The translations under genes were made by a program, and so were the position numbers. Below the pieces are notes generated by a model that was not told where the DNA came from, ran no database searches, and saw nothing but the letters and a program-made list of their open reading frames with translations. Positions 1 to 12,367 of a stretch of DNA of 64,000 nt are shown here, piece by piece. Location of the stretch: positions 1,860,001 through 1,924,000 of the forward strand of contig NC_091278.1 in the NCBI RefSeq assembly GCF_042100115.1. Direction: 5' to 3'. This stretch comes from Alternaria dauci (Eukaryota > Ascomycota > Dothideomycetes > Pleosporales > Pleosporaceae). How positions within the stretch are numbered: position 1 is the first letter of the stretch; every line of letters starts with the position of its first letter.

Positions 1-892
1 GATCGTTGAAGAGAACCAAGGCTGCGAGAGGGACGACGACGACAGGGATGACGATGGTGAAGATGCCAAAGGCCCAGCGCCAGCCGGGGCCAGAGAGAAC
101 AGACTGAGCGACAGGACCGCCGATCCAAGTTGTGATTACGTAGGGCGAGGTCGCAAAGGAGAGCATGAGGGCGCGATTCTTGAGCGTCGAGGTATCGGCG
201 ATGAAGACGGTAAGGATGTACGATACTGCTTGTGATCTAGTTGTCATCGTGTCAGCGTGAACATTTCCTCATATTGATTGGCAAAGAACAAAAAGTACGT
301 ACCCCGTAGACGAGAAGACTTGGGCCGCAGCATATGTCTCTACATTCTGGCACGAAGCCATCATGATGTACCCCACCATCCACACACACAGTGAGAGCAG
401 GAGCCCCTGAGGTCGGCCCCACATGTCCAGTAGCTTGGCCAGAGGGATCTTGGACAGCCCGCCGATGATGGATGACATGATACCAGTGGCGGCTGTGAGA
501 GAGTGCTTACGAAAGGCACTGGTCACATAGGGATTCATGGCGCGGACGACAACCTCTTGAAGGGCGGTGACGAAGTAAATCCACCAGATGCTGCGTGGGT
601 GTCAGTGGACATGCTGGACGACGATGGGAATGGAAGGGGGCTAAGGGAGGGCAGATGGGGTGACGGACATGACATAGGCGCCGATGAGATGGTACTTTGT
701 CCATACTGATGCTGCAGCTTCGACGGCTTTGACACCAGCCTGCGCGTTGCTGGAGAGGCTTTCTTGGTCGCTGGCCCTGTCGTGGGGGCTGTCTGTGTGA
801 ACACCTTTTTCTGCGTCGCTAGTTTGACGGGAGGCCTCAACAGGGTCGACCGAGTCGGTGACCCCGTCTTTGGAACGATCAAAGAAGCGCAT
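1..892 (-). CDS. MFS siderophore-iron transporter (MirB/Sit1-like), 3' part cut by the window edge
   Basis: Plasma- or vesicle-membrane major facilitator that would import ferric siderophores by proton symport. Model: complement(<1..236, 303..590, 669..892), introns of 66 and 78 bp. The first exon encodes a hydrophilic, Asp/Ser-rich N-terminus and ends in the first membrane helix (...KYHLIGAYV). Splicing then gives IIWWIYFVTALQEVVVRAMN, followed by a region resembling the SIT-family 'NPYVTSAF...' segment, then the loop FIADTSTLKNRALM typical of this family, and WIGGPVAQSV. Frames agree across both junctions (phase 2 each). The first donor is GTCCGT, slightly off consensus. About 250 of the usual 580-640 residues are present; the remaining helices lie left of position 1. 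Iron repression through a GATA factor is usual for the family; I saw only isolated GATA cores upstream. Substrate cannot be inferred. Confidence 0.85.
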
Positions 893-2456
893 GGCTGAAG
901 AGAGCGGAGTGATCGCAATGTGGCCAGAGAACGAGGCGACAGAGATCAGTCACGAAAGATGGCGTGTTCAGGCAGTAGCGGTCTTCACAGCATACTTTTA
1001 TATCACCCTCAAGCTTCTGAAGCCCTGATACACCCGCTCAACGCTCGTATAACCCGTTCAATATTCGTACAAAACCGAGGACTGCACTCCTTCAGACCAC
1101 CATCGATCCACCACGGCCCCTCTGAAACCACATGACTGGAAGCGCCTATGATTTTTGCACCGGTAAAATGGCTATAAGAACAGTCTCGAGGACTTGGCAG
1201 AGCTTAGGAGGAGACAATCGATACCTAGAGTAGCAATAAGGATGAGGAGGGTGGAATGGAGGTGTTCGTGAAGGAGACTAGCGTTGAAAATTCGATCAGA
1301 TTAGATGCAAAGATGATCTTATCACGGAGGGTCGGAGTCGGAGCGACGCGGTGCAAGCTCGGATCTAGCATGGATGGGGAAGAAGGTGCGCCGTGTTGTT
1401 TTTTACGTTGAAGTCGACGTTGAAATGGCACTGTTATATTGTGTGGCGCTCGCCTGCTGAGCCTGTCGATATTTTTTCCGACGTTTTCGAGGGAGGTGAA
1501 GGGTGCATGCTGTCGATGCCGTCGGTTGGGCGTGAGGCATGTCACTCGGAGCCACGGGCCCGAAGGGAGTCGAAATTAGATCACGGCTGAGGAGGATCCA
1601 TCATGTCACAGGTGAAAAGTGCTGCGCCGCTTGAACATGGCATTCGTGGCAATGCGCTCCCCTCTCGTGGGCACAGTACGGTGTCTCAATGGTGTCTCGG
1701 CCGGCTAAAGGGCTGCTACGGACTATGGACGGCACCCCGTGGGATGTGCGAGGGGGCGATTGGATAGACTCGCACCCGTCTGAGGTGAGAGCGCGCCGAC
1801 CCTCGAGGGGCAGCAGACGAGGGGACGACTAGGTGAGCAGGTGGGATGGCTGTGAAGTGCGTGCGTGGGGCGCTGCTCAGTTGGCAGTTGGCAGTTGTGC
1901 GTGGGATTTGCTTCTGCTCGAGTGCCGACATGGCGCGAGACCCTGAAGGGAGCCTAGTGGGTGGCTATCGCTATCACGGGTGTTGGATGCACACGACAGG
2001 GATGGCGAAGAGGCCCTCTGGCATAAGACGGGCAGGCCGCAGCTGACAGGGCGAGGTTGTGGTGCTCGTCTTATTCCGGGCGGCCGTCTTTGTGATGCGC
2101 TGTCAAGTTGGTGTGCGTGCAGCGTGAAAAAGCGCCTCGTCAGCGTTCGCGGCAGGGCTGGCGCGACAATGGGGGCATGCTGCCTTGGACGCTCGACTTA
2201 GCCTACATCATCGACGTGCAGCGCTCCAGGACGACGTTAAACCGTCTGTATCGTCGCGTACTGCCATCCCCCCCCTGCACCGACAGCGAACAACTCAGTC
2301 CCCACGCTACCCAACAACCGTTTGACGCGTAGTCGCACTCATTCCAGCAGCCTCATCGCTTTGACCGCCTATTCGTACCGGGCCGCGCTGTTGTCCAGGC
2401 CCGAACCCGCACGAGATGCCACGAGTGCTTTGGCCCATTGAAGCAAAAGCACGTCC
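893..2456. other. intergenic region between siderophore transporter and VAC7
   Basis: Divergent promoter region of about 1.56 kb. Only short unconvincing reading frames on both strands. A GATAAG core on the minus strand lies near 1316-1323. The part from 1600 to 2300 is GC-rich with no repeats that I could recognise. No RNA gene seen. Confidence 0.6.
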
Positions 2457-5400
2457 ATGATGGCTTCGACCAGATCCACTGCTGCCGACACACTCGACGT
2501 CTTTGAGTCCTTTACCGGCGTTGAGGAGAGTGCAGAGCCCGCTGCGTCCACGCCTGCCGACGACCACGACGACTCGACAGCCACCATGGCCAGAGACACG
2601 TCTGCGCCGCCCATGGGCCAAACCTCGGCCGGCCAGCGTCTCTTTACTGCCACACACTCGCCCTCGCCGCTGTCGTCGCGCGAGGCCTCTCCTCGCCCAC
2701 ACAGGCGCAATGCCACCCCGTCCGGCGCAGGCACGACTGCCAGGCCCTCGTTCAGATCACGCAAGAGCAGCGCCGACGCCGGTTCGAGTCGGGCTTCCAG
2801 CTTATCCAACTCGACGACCACCGCCGCCGCCGCCGCCGCCGCCGCCCCAGGCCATGCCACGCCGACGGTGCAGCGAGCTCTGTCGTCCACCAGCATACCC
2901 GAGCTCACGCCTACCTCGTCGACCGACACTGTGCGAGCCCCGCGCCCGTCCAAGCCAGCGTCAAAATCGAATTCTGGCGAGACGACCCCCCATTGGCCCC
3001 TCTCGCCGCGGCTCAAGTCACCACCGCCGGGCCATGACGGCCGCTCGCGTTCGCGCACAAACTCGCTGCGTGCGCAAATCAGGAAGCCCGAAGCCCAGTC
3101 GGCGCCCGTCATTGTCGTCCAGAGCTCCTCGCCCGCCCCCTCTGTCTCGCGCTTCCCAGTGCGGGACGAGGCGGCCGCGAGCGACGCCGACGAGCCCCAG
3201 CCGCAGCCTCAGCCACAGGCTGCCAGCAAAGCACCCTCGCGGAGTTCGGGCGGCGTGGCTCCCAAGCTCGCAACGGTGCAGGAGTCTAGCTTGCCTGCCA
3301 CTCCCGGATTCGACGGTCTAGAGCCGCAAAGGTACGCTTTCCCCGCAACGGCCCCACTGTTTGTCATCGCGACGCACGTTAGACTAACCACGGAGCCAAT
3401 TTCCGCTCCCATCCGCAAACTTTGTTAACCTCGCCCTTAGCTTTGTTCCCTCAGCGACTGCCCACAAAACCGACCAGGACCGAAATGACGTCAACTCGTC
3501 CAAAGTCTCTGAAGACCTCAGCCACAAGCACGACAGTACCAAGCACACGGAGAGCGGTAGCGACAGCGCGACCAAGAGCGCCAAGAAGGGCAAGATGCAG
3601 GACCAACGCAACACGTACACACATCGCCCACACACCGTCTCCGCAAAGCCCTCGCTGTCCTCCATGTCGGCGCGATCGCGAGACCCGCCCCTCCGCAACA
3701 TGACGGTCGAAACCGAGACGGTGCCCTCGGTCGCACAGCCATCCATTGTGAACCAGGACCGGTCCGCCTCCGGTCGCGTCGATGGCGGCATACGACTCAA
3801 GCCCAGCAACGAGACAATCCGACCCAAGAAGGAAAGAAAAGCCCCCAAGCGCAAAGCCGCTTCCATCAATGCAGGCACTGGTAGGTTGCAGCACATTTCC
3901 CACCACTACTACACCCCGAGCCGGCCAGACCCCGGCTGTCGCTCCGGCATGAACCCGTCATTCGGCAGCCCCGTCTCATATCGTTCGTATGAAGACCGGC
4001 GCTCGCTCTTGACCATGTCGCCCCCAAGTCCAGAGCCTCGCATGGCTCCTCTCCGCCCCCATCTCAAATATTTTTATTCAACCACTAACACCAGTTCCCG
4101 CACAGCTTCGTCCAAGGCCGATGTATTCGAACAAAAGGTGGCCAGCGCCGTCGACGAGGCCGACTCTTCGGACTCTGATGCGACCTTCATCTACGAGTCA
4201 AACCCTCCCGAACAGCCACACCGTAGCCGCCAACATCACTCGCGGACGCCAAGCATGACGTCGCTAGCCAGTCTGACAGACCCACGACTCCAAATACGCG
4301 ACCCGCACAAGCACCCAAGCAAGAAGAGCAGCATAAAATTCACCAACCCGTACAACAACCCGAGCATTGACGGTGACGACCGAGGCGAGGGCACTGTCCG
4401 GATAGGCTCCGGACGAGCGGGCGGAGGTAGCCATCATCACCACATTGGAAGACATGGCCAGGGTCGGGGCGCATTCAGCCACCTTACCATGGACAGCGAC
4501 ACATCGGTACCACAGTCATCGCGCGCACGTGGCCCGTCCTCAAGGAATGCGTCACAACCCAACAGCCCTCGCTTCCACACCTTCAATGTTGGGAACGGCC
4601 ACAGCAACGGCAGCAAGAAAAGCGGAGAATATTCTGCAGCATACGACATCGACGCTGAGAATATTGCCGATGATGAGCGCACTCCGCTGATTCAGTCTGG
4701 ACGAAGTCCACGATCTACGCGAACCTCCCGTCAGCGGAATACCACCACCATACGCCAACTCGAGCGCCGGCATCATCGCGATGGCGGATGGTGTCGCCGT
4801 TTTGCTGGCTGCCTTGTTCTCACGATCCTGCTGCTCGTCGTTGTATTCTGCGCCATCGGACTCGTTTTTGCTACCACGAAGCCTCTTACGAGTCTCGTGG
4901 TGCGAGACATACAGAATGTTGTAGCGAGTCAAGAGGAGGTCATGCTGGATCTCATAGTCGACGCGGTAAACCCCAACATCATCGGCGTTACCGTATCTGA
5001 AATGGACATCTCGCTATTTGCCAAGAGCAAGCACGTCGGGTCGGACGCTTGGTGGCGCGAGCACGGGAACGGTCCACATGACGACGTAGAACACTGGACA
5101 CCCATCGAAGAAGAAGAAGCAATCGCAGAGATTTCAATCGGTGGTATAGATGAAGGGACCGATCCTATCGAAGGCGAACCTCGTACCATGTTGCTAGGCC
5201 GCATTGCCCATTTCGACTCACCACTAAACTTTGAAGGTTCCTTTTTTCAGCGGAAACGCGCCGAATCTATTGGCGAGCTCCGACTTTCGCATCCCGGAAA
5301 CAAAACGGAAGCCGGAGGCAGCGAGCGCTGGGAGGAGGTTCTGCAATATCCTTTCGAGTTGATTGTCAGGGGCAACTTCAAGTACACATTGCCTCTGAGC

Positions 5401-5577
5401 ACGCAAGAGTTCAAAGTCCCCGTCACAGCATCCCATTACTACGACCCAGATATCGAGCGCAAGAAGAAGCTCGACAACGTAGCGAACGAAAAAAAGAGGA
5501 GGAATACACTACCTGTATCAACAAAACCATGGGGACGTTATGACCGTAGAGCGTTACCGTTCTGGAGTCTCCGATAG
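2457..5577 (+). CDS. VAC7: Vac7-like regulator of vacuolar PI(3,5)P2 synthesis
   Basis: Vacuole-membrane protein that in yeast activates the PI3P 5-kinase Fab1 and so controls vacuole size and stress-induced PI(3,5)P2. Model: join(2457..3331, 3441..3880, 4106..5577), 928 residues; introns of 109 and 225 bp keep frame (phases 2 and 1). The N-terminal two thirds are low-complexity, rich in Ser/Pro/Arg with an alanine run. The family signature follows the second intron: DSDATFIYESNPPE, then HSRTPSMTSLASL and the basic segment KKSSIKFTNPYNNPS. One membrane helix (CLVLTILLLVVVFCAIGLVF) lies about residues 660-685 after RRHHRDGGWCRRF, followed by a conserved C-terminal domain beginning TTKPLTSLVVRDIQNVVASQ. 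That layout (disordered cytosolic part, single helix, lumenal domain) matches Vac7. Start is the first of two adjacent ATGs; 2460 is equally possible. Confidence 0.88.
2823..2846 (+). repeat. coding GCC trinucleotide run in VAC7
   Basis: Eight consecutive GCC codons encode an alanine run in the disordered N-terminal part of the Vac7-like protein. It lies in frame, so length changes would be tolerated. Confidence 0.85.
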
Positions 5578-6910
5578 CACACTGTTCATTTTTGTAACAC
5601 AACTGTCCCCGAACCAGAGGGGCCTGCACATCCGTGCGGCCCCAGCAACTTCGCCCAAAAGAAACTGATACCCACTAAACACGAGTTCACGACACAATAG
5701 ACTTGTCCGGCCCGGCATCTGCGACATCAGCAAACGCGTTGCCTTTCTCGTTTCTTCTTTCGGCTCCCCAGCCGTTCACGAATTTCTTTTTCGATCTGCA
5801 AACCACCATACCGCCTCATCAGAACTTGCTGTTCGCATTCTCTCATAGCGAATGTTTTTTAACAAACCTCCTCAACCTTGCGCTTCAGCGATAGTGTTTG
5901 TATCATGAAAATCCCTGCATTTCTAAACCTTGGGTGGGCTTGGCCTTCGTCCCCTTTGAAGCTTTTTGGCGCGTTTTTGGGTTTACGCTTGGAGGTGGAT
6001 TGCTTTTACGCATCCAAATTACACTCGCTTTGATCTTTCTTCCATGTATCCATAATTTAGTCTTGTTTTTTCGTTTTGGTTGAACGTATTCTTGGTCAAT
6101 AGCGGCTAGGGTGGGTGCATAGGTTAGGCATGGCATGGCATGGCATGGTAGGGACTGTAGTAATAATACTAGGTCATTCGTACTGATCTTTCTTCTCTTG
6201 GACTATGCATGGGACAGATGTCAATGTCGGAATGTGAACGTTGTGCGGTGGCTGGGCGAGACGTCAATCTCTCAACTTGTCCAAACGTACGCTAGCATCA
6301 GCAGCGAAACTCTTACACTCTAAAGGCCAAGCGTCAAGCCACACGACCCATGTCGCCTATTGGCAGTTCTCTGCGGGGATTCAAGTCAACTCCTAGTATT
6401 TTTTCTTCATTGAGTCATGAGCCTTTGAGGCAGATCTCGAAGAAGACGGCATAGCTCACCACTGGATGCTATCATGTCTGGATTAGCCTGACGATTTCCA
6501 CTGTGTAATTATTGCAATGTGGTTAGTAATTCCAGAGCATGTCACCAGACGGCATTACACCCGTGACCCTTGTGGACTTGGCAAGCGTATGACGTTCGCG
6601 TCCATCTAGAACAGGACAGCGCTAGCCTATTCAAGCCACATACGTCGGTAACTGTGCGAAGAACAGGGAAAATATCGCGGCCGTGTCGTCACTGGGAATC
6701 ATATTCCCCAGAACGGGAATGGGAGGATATGCATTTTGGGTCTGCTGGACGCCTGCCTGATTTTGTATGGCAGCGGTGCTTGGCTTTTGTGATTCTAGAA
6801 CGCGCATTGCGTATACGTGTATCGAGCCTGCACACTCACACATTGAGGTCAGCATGGGTTGGAAAGGCACAATAGTAGAACATGTGTTGTATATTTATTC
6901 GCTATGCCAT
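5578..6910. other. convergent intergenic region VAC7 / rhamnogalacturonan lyase
   Basis: About 1.3 kb of tail-to-tail spacer holding both 3' untranslated regions. T-rich tracts occur around 5740-5880. No convincing coding frame. A small pentamer repeat sits at 6127-6146. Confidence 0.6.
6127..6146. repeat. GGCAT pentamer repeat
   Basis: Four perfect tandem copies of GGCAT in the spacer, followed by the degenerate GGTAG. No function inferred. Confidence 0.8.
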
Positions 6911-8721
6911 CTACACCTGATCCAAGACCAAGCTATCCCAGAGCCACCCTCTCCATTGCGTAGTCCTAGTAACCTTGATATCCAGACGGTTACCCTCGCT
7001 CTTGAGCGCTCCTTCCGCAATAGGAAGTTCAAGCAGTCTCCACTCGCCTGCCCTCGTAGCCCCACGATACGTGTCTTGGCTGTTCAGCAGACTAGCGCTA
7101 GTAATGTTTCCCACCTTGACATCGTTGAGCAGAATGTCGCAGCTCGAGCCCTGCGAGAAACCGGCAAGAGATACCGTCAGTTTAGCGGCAGATGTGCTCT
7201 TGGACGGGAAGAGAACAGACCAGGTGCCGAGCGCAGATTGGCCAAAGCACCAGTCGAGAGAAGAGCTGGTGCCGACAGTGTAAGTGAGGTTTCCTGGGCA
7301 CTTTGAGATGCGGGCGTGTTCGAATGGGTGAGCTGGGTCGGCAAGTTTGAAGCCGTCGGTTGTGCGATCAAAATCGCCAATCTGGAAGATGCGCTTGTTG
7401 CTGTCGGTGACCTTCCAGGTCATTTCCTTGAGGTTGGTGTTCTTGCCTTCACGGATCTCGACGTCGTTTTGGGTAAAGTTTGTTGTGACGTCGCCGAGTG
7501 CGCCGCCGTTGCCCCAAGCGTAGAGCGCGTATGTGCCGGTGCGGATGTCCTGGATGTCAAACTTGCCGTCTTTGTCGGCGTAGGTGGTGTAGTAGTAGTT
7601 CTCCCCCTGGTCAAGAGTTGATACTGTAGTGTTGCGGTTGTCGCCGAGGAAGACGGCAGCACCAGCAGCCGGGCGTCCGTCGCTCAAGAGGAGCTTGCCC
7701 TGCATCTTGCCGCGAGATTGGTAGGGCTTGTTTTCGAACCATTTGTAAGGCCAGGCTGCTTCCTCCTTCTCCCAACGAGCTGCAGCATCGTCTTTGCTTC
7801 CATCGTTGAGGTACCAAAGCCATGGGCCCCAGACCTTGCCATCAGCGAAGGAATCGCGCGAAACGGCTTGGAAATGTGTGCCGTGGATCATGTTCAGCTG
7901 AACTGCGTCTCCGGTTCTAGATTCACGATGGACCTTACATCAATCAGTTTGACATCTTCTATGAGCGAAGTGATAAATCAAACATACCATAAGCTCCTGC
8001 TTGAGATGATCACCATTGTAGTAGTCCTTTCCAGGGTTGAGGTACCAGCTTCCCACCTCGTCGCCATAGACACCGTAGTATGTCTGCTCCCGGACAAAGC
8101 CGCTCCAGTCATATTTCGTCAAGAATGACCCGTCAGCCTTTTGCCAGGTTTCATCCTGGACATTGGTGGCTTGAAGATATTCGTCCAACGCGGGCAATAC
8201 ACCGTCTTTGACGTTGTTGTAGCCACGAGGAAACGAGACGTTGTCGAGACGCCACAGAGTACGGAACTCGCCCAGTGTAGGCAGGGCGTGGTTGACAAAG
8301 TACTGGTACGCGCCTGGGAGACCATCGTAGATTACCCAATGGAAGTCGCCTTCCTTCGCCGTGAACTTGACATTGATGAAGTCGGTATCAGAATCGACAA
8401 TCGCGGCGGATGTCCAGCTCAAGTCAGATGCGGCGCCATCTACGATTTGGTTAGCTACGTGATGTTTTTGTGTTGTTCAGCGCTCTGCTTGCACATACTG
8501 TAGCTAACATAATGCCCAACAGCATTTCCGACGCGATCTTTCCCCTTGTACCACAGCTTATTGGCATACTGGCGGTTTTGTGTAACGTTCCAGATGTCGT
8601 TGCCAATGATCCAAGTTGAGTTTCCAAGGTCCTTGAAAAAGCTCTTGGGCTTCTTTGCGCGCTCCTCTACTGGAGCTGCAGCAGCCAAGGCAGCAAGACC
8701 GAGTATTTTGAGTACGCTCAT
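6911..8721 (-). CDS. secreted rhamnogalacturonan endolyase, polysaccharide lyase family 4
   Basis: Cleaves the Rha-GalA backbone of pectin rhamnogalacturonan I by beta-elimination outside the cell. Model: complement(join(6911..7933, 7988..8439, 8499..8721)), 565 residues, introns of 54 and 59 bp. Start chosen at 8721 because it begins a clean signal peptide (MSVLKILGLAALAAAAPVEE); the upstream in-frame GTG is not needed. Domains in order: catalytic beta-sandwich to about residue 330 (HYVSYNGAASDLSWTSAA, TYYGVYGDEVGSWYLNPGKD, MIHGTHFQAV), a fibronectin-III-like domain (GKLLLSDGRPAAGAAVFLGD ... TGTYALYAWG), and a C-terminal carbohydrate-binding-like jelly roll (GDFDRTTDGF to TTQWRGWLWDSLVLDQV). 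Length matches Aspergillus RhgB/RglB-type enzymes. A CE12 rhamnogalacturonan acetylesterase lies 45 kb to the right, a functional but not physical neighbour. Confidence 0.9.
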
Positions 8722-8787
8722 CCTGAACACAATGATGCGCGAGTATTCTTGGCGAGGATAGAGATAAATCCATAGTTTCTCTGCTCA

Positions 8788-8794
8788 TTATATA
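8788..8794 (-). promoter_or_regulatory. TATA-box-like element upstream of the PL4 gene
   Basis: Reads TATATAA on the minus strand, about 70 bp before the start codon at 8721, a normal spacing for a fungal core promoter. Confidence 0.45.
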
Positions 8795-9385
8795 CCATTG
8801 CGGACATGCGCGTTTCTGCACGAGCACCATTGCCTCTCGGTGGAGATGCCCCGACGCTATTACCGGGTAGGCACCGGGGTCGCGGGGTACCTGGGGGCTG
8901 CCCCGGACCATCAACATTGTTCCTGCAATCGCGGTTCTTCGCTCTTCAGTAGTGTATTTTCGGAGCGGTGTCCACATTCTGGAATTAGTAAGGCGTTCGT
9001 CCTCGCACGAGTCGTACAGGGTCCGCGGCATGAGGCTCGCTGCACAACGTGGTCAACGGCCACATCGTTGGGCAAAGAAGCACCGAAAGCATCTTGAAAG
9101 CGTTAGACGGGGTCAAAATCAATAGCACGAGGTACCAGTAACCGGGTCGATGCTTGCGGCCATGTAGAGTTCAGGAGGCGTAGAAGGAAAGACCCCGACC
9201 GGGGCGCTTACCTGTTGTGGACAGCTTCTATCAACTCGCCATAATTGCACCGTGAACACTAAATCATCAAAGATACTAGTATCACAGATACTGAACTTTA
9301 AAAAGGTCTTGAGACTAGGGACAGGGTATAAACAGTCTGGTAACGGTACAGAGCATTGGGTATGTTCCTCGATTACATGCGACAC
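8795..9385. other. intergenic region between PL4 promoter and DUR3 3' end
   Basis: About 590 bp. GC-rich to about 9110, then AT-richer towards the DUR3 stop. No gene, repeat or RNA recognised. Confidence 0.55.
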
Positions 9386-11757
9386 CTACTCCTCCAATGC
9401 CTTCGCGTCCGCCTCCTTCGGCGTGTGCGTCCCTGATCCCGCCGTCTTTTCGCCTTCAACCACCGTGACCGGTCCTCCGCGGCGACCACCCTTACCGGTG
9501 ATATCGCGCCACATGCCGCCGAAGTTTCTTGCTAAGCTCTCACGGCCTTCCCACAGAGGATACACACCTACAGCCATAGTACTGCACATCAACCAGATGA
9601 TGCCGACGATAACCCAACCCGAGAAGAATGATTGGCTAAAGATATAGCCGGAGCCATAAAGTGGCATCGGCCAGAGTACAAGCAGAATGAGTGTCATGGT
9701 CGCCGTAGTAATCTTTGCAATCTTGGAGGCGCGGAATAGTTTGGCTTGCTCGGCGGCCTCAGCTTCTGGTGAGAGGGCAGCATGACGGCCGTGCACGGCT
9801 TCGAGGTCCATATTTGCAGCTGCTGTGACGTCCGAATCGTCCACAAGGCGAATGTTCTTCATTGATACCCAGTCGTAGTTGTCTTGGTCTTCGTTAGCAT
9901 GCATTCAACAGAGGAGACTAAAAACGTACCGACTCCAAATATCAGCGTCAAAACTGGGATGAAAATGATAGGCGATAGCAACGCAACGACATTACCAGCC
10001 AGCATGGGATTGTTGGCACCGGAAGTAGCGACAGTGATAACGCCATCATTCAGCTTAGAGGTGGTGACTAGCCAAGCGGTAATGCTGCAGCACAAGCCTA
10101 GTACTGGGGACAAAGTGGCCGCCCACTTGTTCTGACCTTTCCACATCAACGTAAGAGTTGCTGGAAGTACCGCAGATGAGATGATTACGCCCATAAAGAC
10201 GTATAGCCAGCCCATGCTGATGCCGGCATACCAGAGCCCCGTTGAAAATGCGGCCATGACCAGTCCAAAGCCGCACACGCATACGTGTGACGTGTAGACA
10301 AGACGTCGACCGCTTGCGCCTGGGTTGATATAGGTCGCGTAAATGTCGTATGTCAGGATACTAGAGACGGCAATGAGCTGTGCACTGAAGGCAGATGTGA
10401 CAGCCATGAAGACGACGAGAAGCGTAGCTACGGCACCGCCAGATCCAAGGAGCGCAACTGCAGCATAGGGAAGTGTGAGACCAGCACTGATTGACGCTTC
10501 GTCCATGACGTTGGGGTATGTGGGAAAGTACTCGGTGCTCTGTAGTGAAAGCGCGGCGAGACCCATGGTGGTCGCGCAAAGCCACTGGTGATAGCATTAG
10601 CACCAGACCCGCATGTGAACTAACGAGGATCTTACCGGAATAGCAAACCAAGACAAACCACCAATGATGTATCCGGGAAGAGCGTGAACCGGGGATGCGG
10701 CAATAGCCTTGTTGTAGTCTTGGGACTGTCAGCTTTCGATTCCCTCTGGCAATGGATAACTTACATCCGTTGTCCATAAATACAGTGCCAAAGTTTCCAA
10801 TGATGTTGATCACAAAGAAAATGGCACCGTCCTTGCTCCGCATTGTGAGATAACTTCCTCCAGCGTTACCGGGAACAGGCGTCGTCGCTGAAAGTTCCTG
10901 CAGGCGCTCGTAGACCGCTTTTGTTGAGCCCAGCCGGTCGCCGGTGGCGTATGTTGTGAAGGCAAACGTCAGAAGGATTACAAGGAGAATGACAGTGTGA
11001 ACATAGTCCGTCAGGAAGGTGGCCTTGATCCCACCAAACATCGTGTAGATCACGACGCCTAGAGGAAGTAGGAAACAAGCCGCAGCCGTGGGTACGCCAG
11101 TCAAAGAGCTGATGACAGCTGACCCTCCAGTCAGCAGCATAGCCGTAACGAGTATGTTGGTGAAGAGACCGAAAGTGATGTATACGAAATGAGTGGCCTT
11201 TCCGTAACGAGCGCGCACAGCTTCGAGGAACGTCTATCTCATGGTTAGACCTAACACTAGATTAAGGAGCATATCATACTCACATGAGCGTGAGGAGCTC
11301 GCCTCTTGAGTTCGATCGCAACAGTAGCAAACAGCAAAATCTGGACAGTGGCACCCGCAGCATACCACAGCGGTCCAGAGACACCTGTGAAAGATCAACA
11401 CGTGTTACCTCAGGGATATTTAGTTCTGAACATACCATAACGGAAAGCAACCGATGAACTTTGCAGAAGCGTAGCGGCCCATGTCCAGGATGACACTACT
11501 GCTGATGCGACAAGACCAGATTTGACCGTACGACCAGCAGTCGAGAACATCTCGGACGTTTGCAGTTCATTGTTGTAGCGTTTGAGGACCCATGTTGTGA
11601 AGACCTTTACATTGTCAGCCTCTGATGCTTGTAATGATCAAACCTCACGTACCATGCCCAGTGCGAAGAGAAAGCCGACACCGAGGACAATTCCATAGCC
11701 CCAAGCTTGACCAAGAGGTGAGGCCGAGGGCCCGATCGGAGTACCGCCACCAGCCAT
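9386..11757 (-). CDS. DUR3: urea active transporter (DUR3), sodium:solute symporter family
   Basis: High-affinity plasma-membrane urea (and polyamine) proton symporter of the SSS family. Model with seven exons: complement(join(9386..9888, 9930..10584, 10636..10718, 10765..11233, 11284..11384, 11436..11604, 11653..11757)), 694 residues; introns 41-51 bp and all junctions in frame. N-terminus [20 protein letters not shown] is the first helix. Other family marks: [20 protein letters not shown], the SSS signature region [39 protein letters not shown], then [20 protein letters not shown]. The C-terminal tail with [16 protein letters not shown] after the last big loop is typical of fungal Dur3. Length agrees with yeast and Aspergillus homologues (about 690-735). 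Substrate range beyond urea is not visible. Confidence 0.92.
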
Positions 11758-11980
11758 TTGGGAAGACGGAGCGTGCTTCGAGGTTAAGCTTCAGAACAAA
11801 GCGTTGGCTGTTAAACCATCTCACTGGGGCAGGCAATGTTTCTATACCCCAAGACATCCCCACGATTCCCCTCCCCCAGCTCCGACTTCAGCTCGGTCCC
11901 AAGACTGCTATCTCGAGCATTTCCAACTGCACATGCCAACCGTCTCCACTTTGCAATGGAGCCTGTGCATGATTGGTTGA

Positions 11981-12367
11981 AGATAGGCACATATAAGACT
12001 AGGGAACGTGGAATGGAAGCCAAGCCTAGAGATCTCTTGTCTGCTACACCACTTTGGAAGCTTGTGTTTGCAATGAAGTCTTGTTGGAGGGCACTTTGAA
12101 GCTCTTAGCCGACTGGGCAATGCATCATGGCTCGCCTATGCTGATAAGAAACGGGTGCTTGCAACGCATATGCATTGCACTTGTCTCATAGTGGCGGGCA
12201 GGACCGAATGGTACAGCGGAAATTTTCTTGCTGCACTGTGAGTGGCTGACGAGTGAGGGTGTTTGCTTGGGCAGCAAAACTTGGGTCTGGGCGTGGAGAC
12301 GGTGGTTGTGCTGAAGGCATGTTGAAGTTGGTGGTTTCGATGAGGTAAACAGGAGCTTGAAGATAAG
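11981..12367. promoter_or_regulatory. HGATAR (GATA-factor) motifs upstream of DUR3
   Basis: AGATAG at 11981-11986, TGATAAG at 12142-12148 and AGATAAG at 12361-12367 lie 220-610 bp before the DUR3 start. Nitrogen GATA factors of the AreA/Nit2 type bind HGATAR and control urea permeases in other fungi, so regulation by nitrogen source is a reasonable inference. Single motifs are common by chance. Confidence 0.35.

Noticed and set aside
2369..3112. Long minus-strand frame antisense to VAC7
   Set aside because: Shadow of a GC-rich coding exon; translation is a reverse image of Ser/Ala-rich codons.
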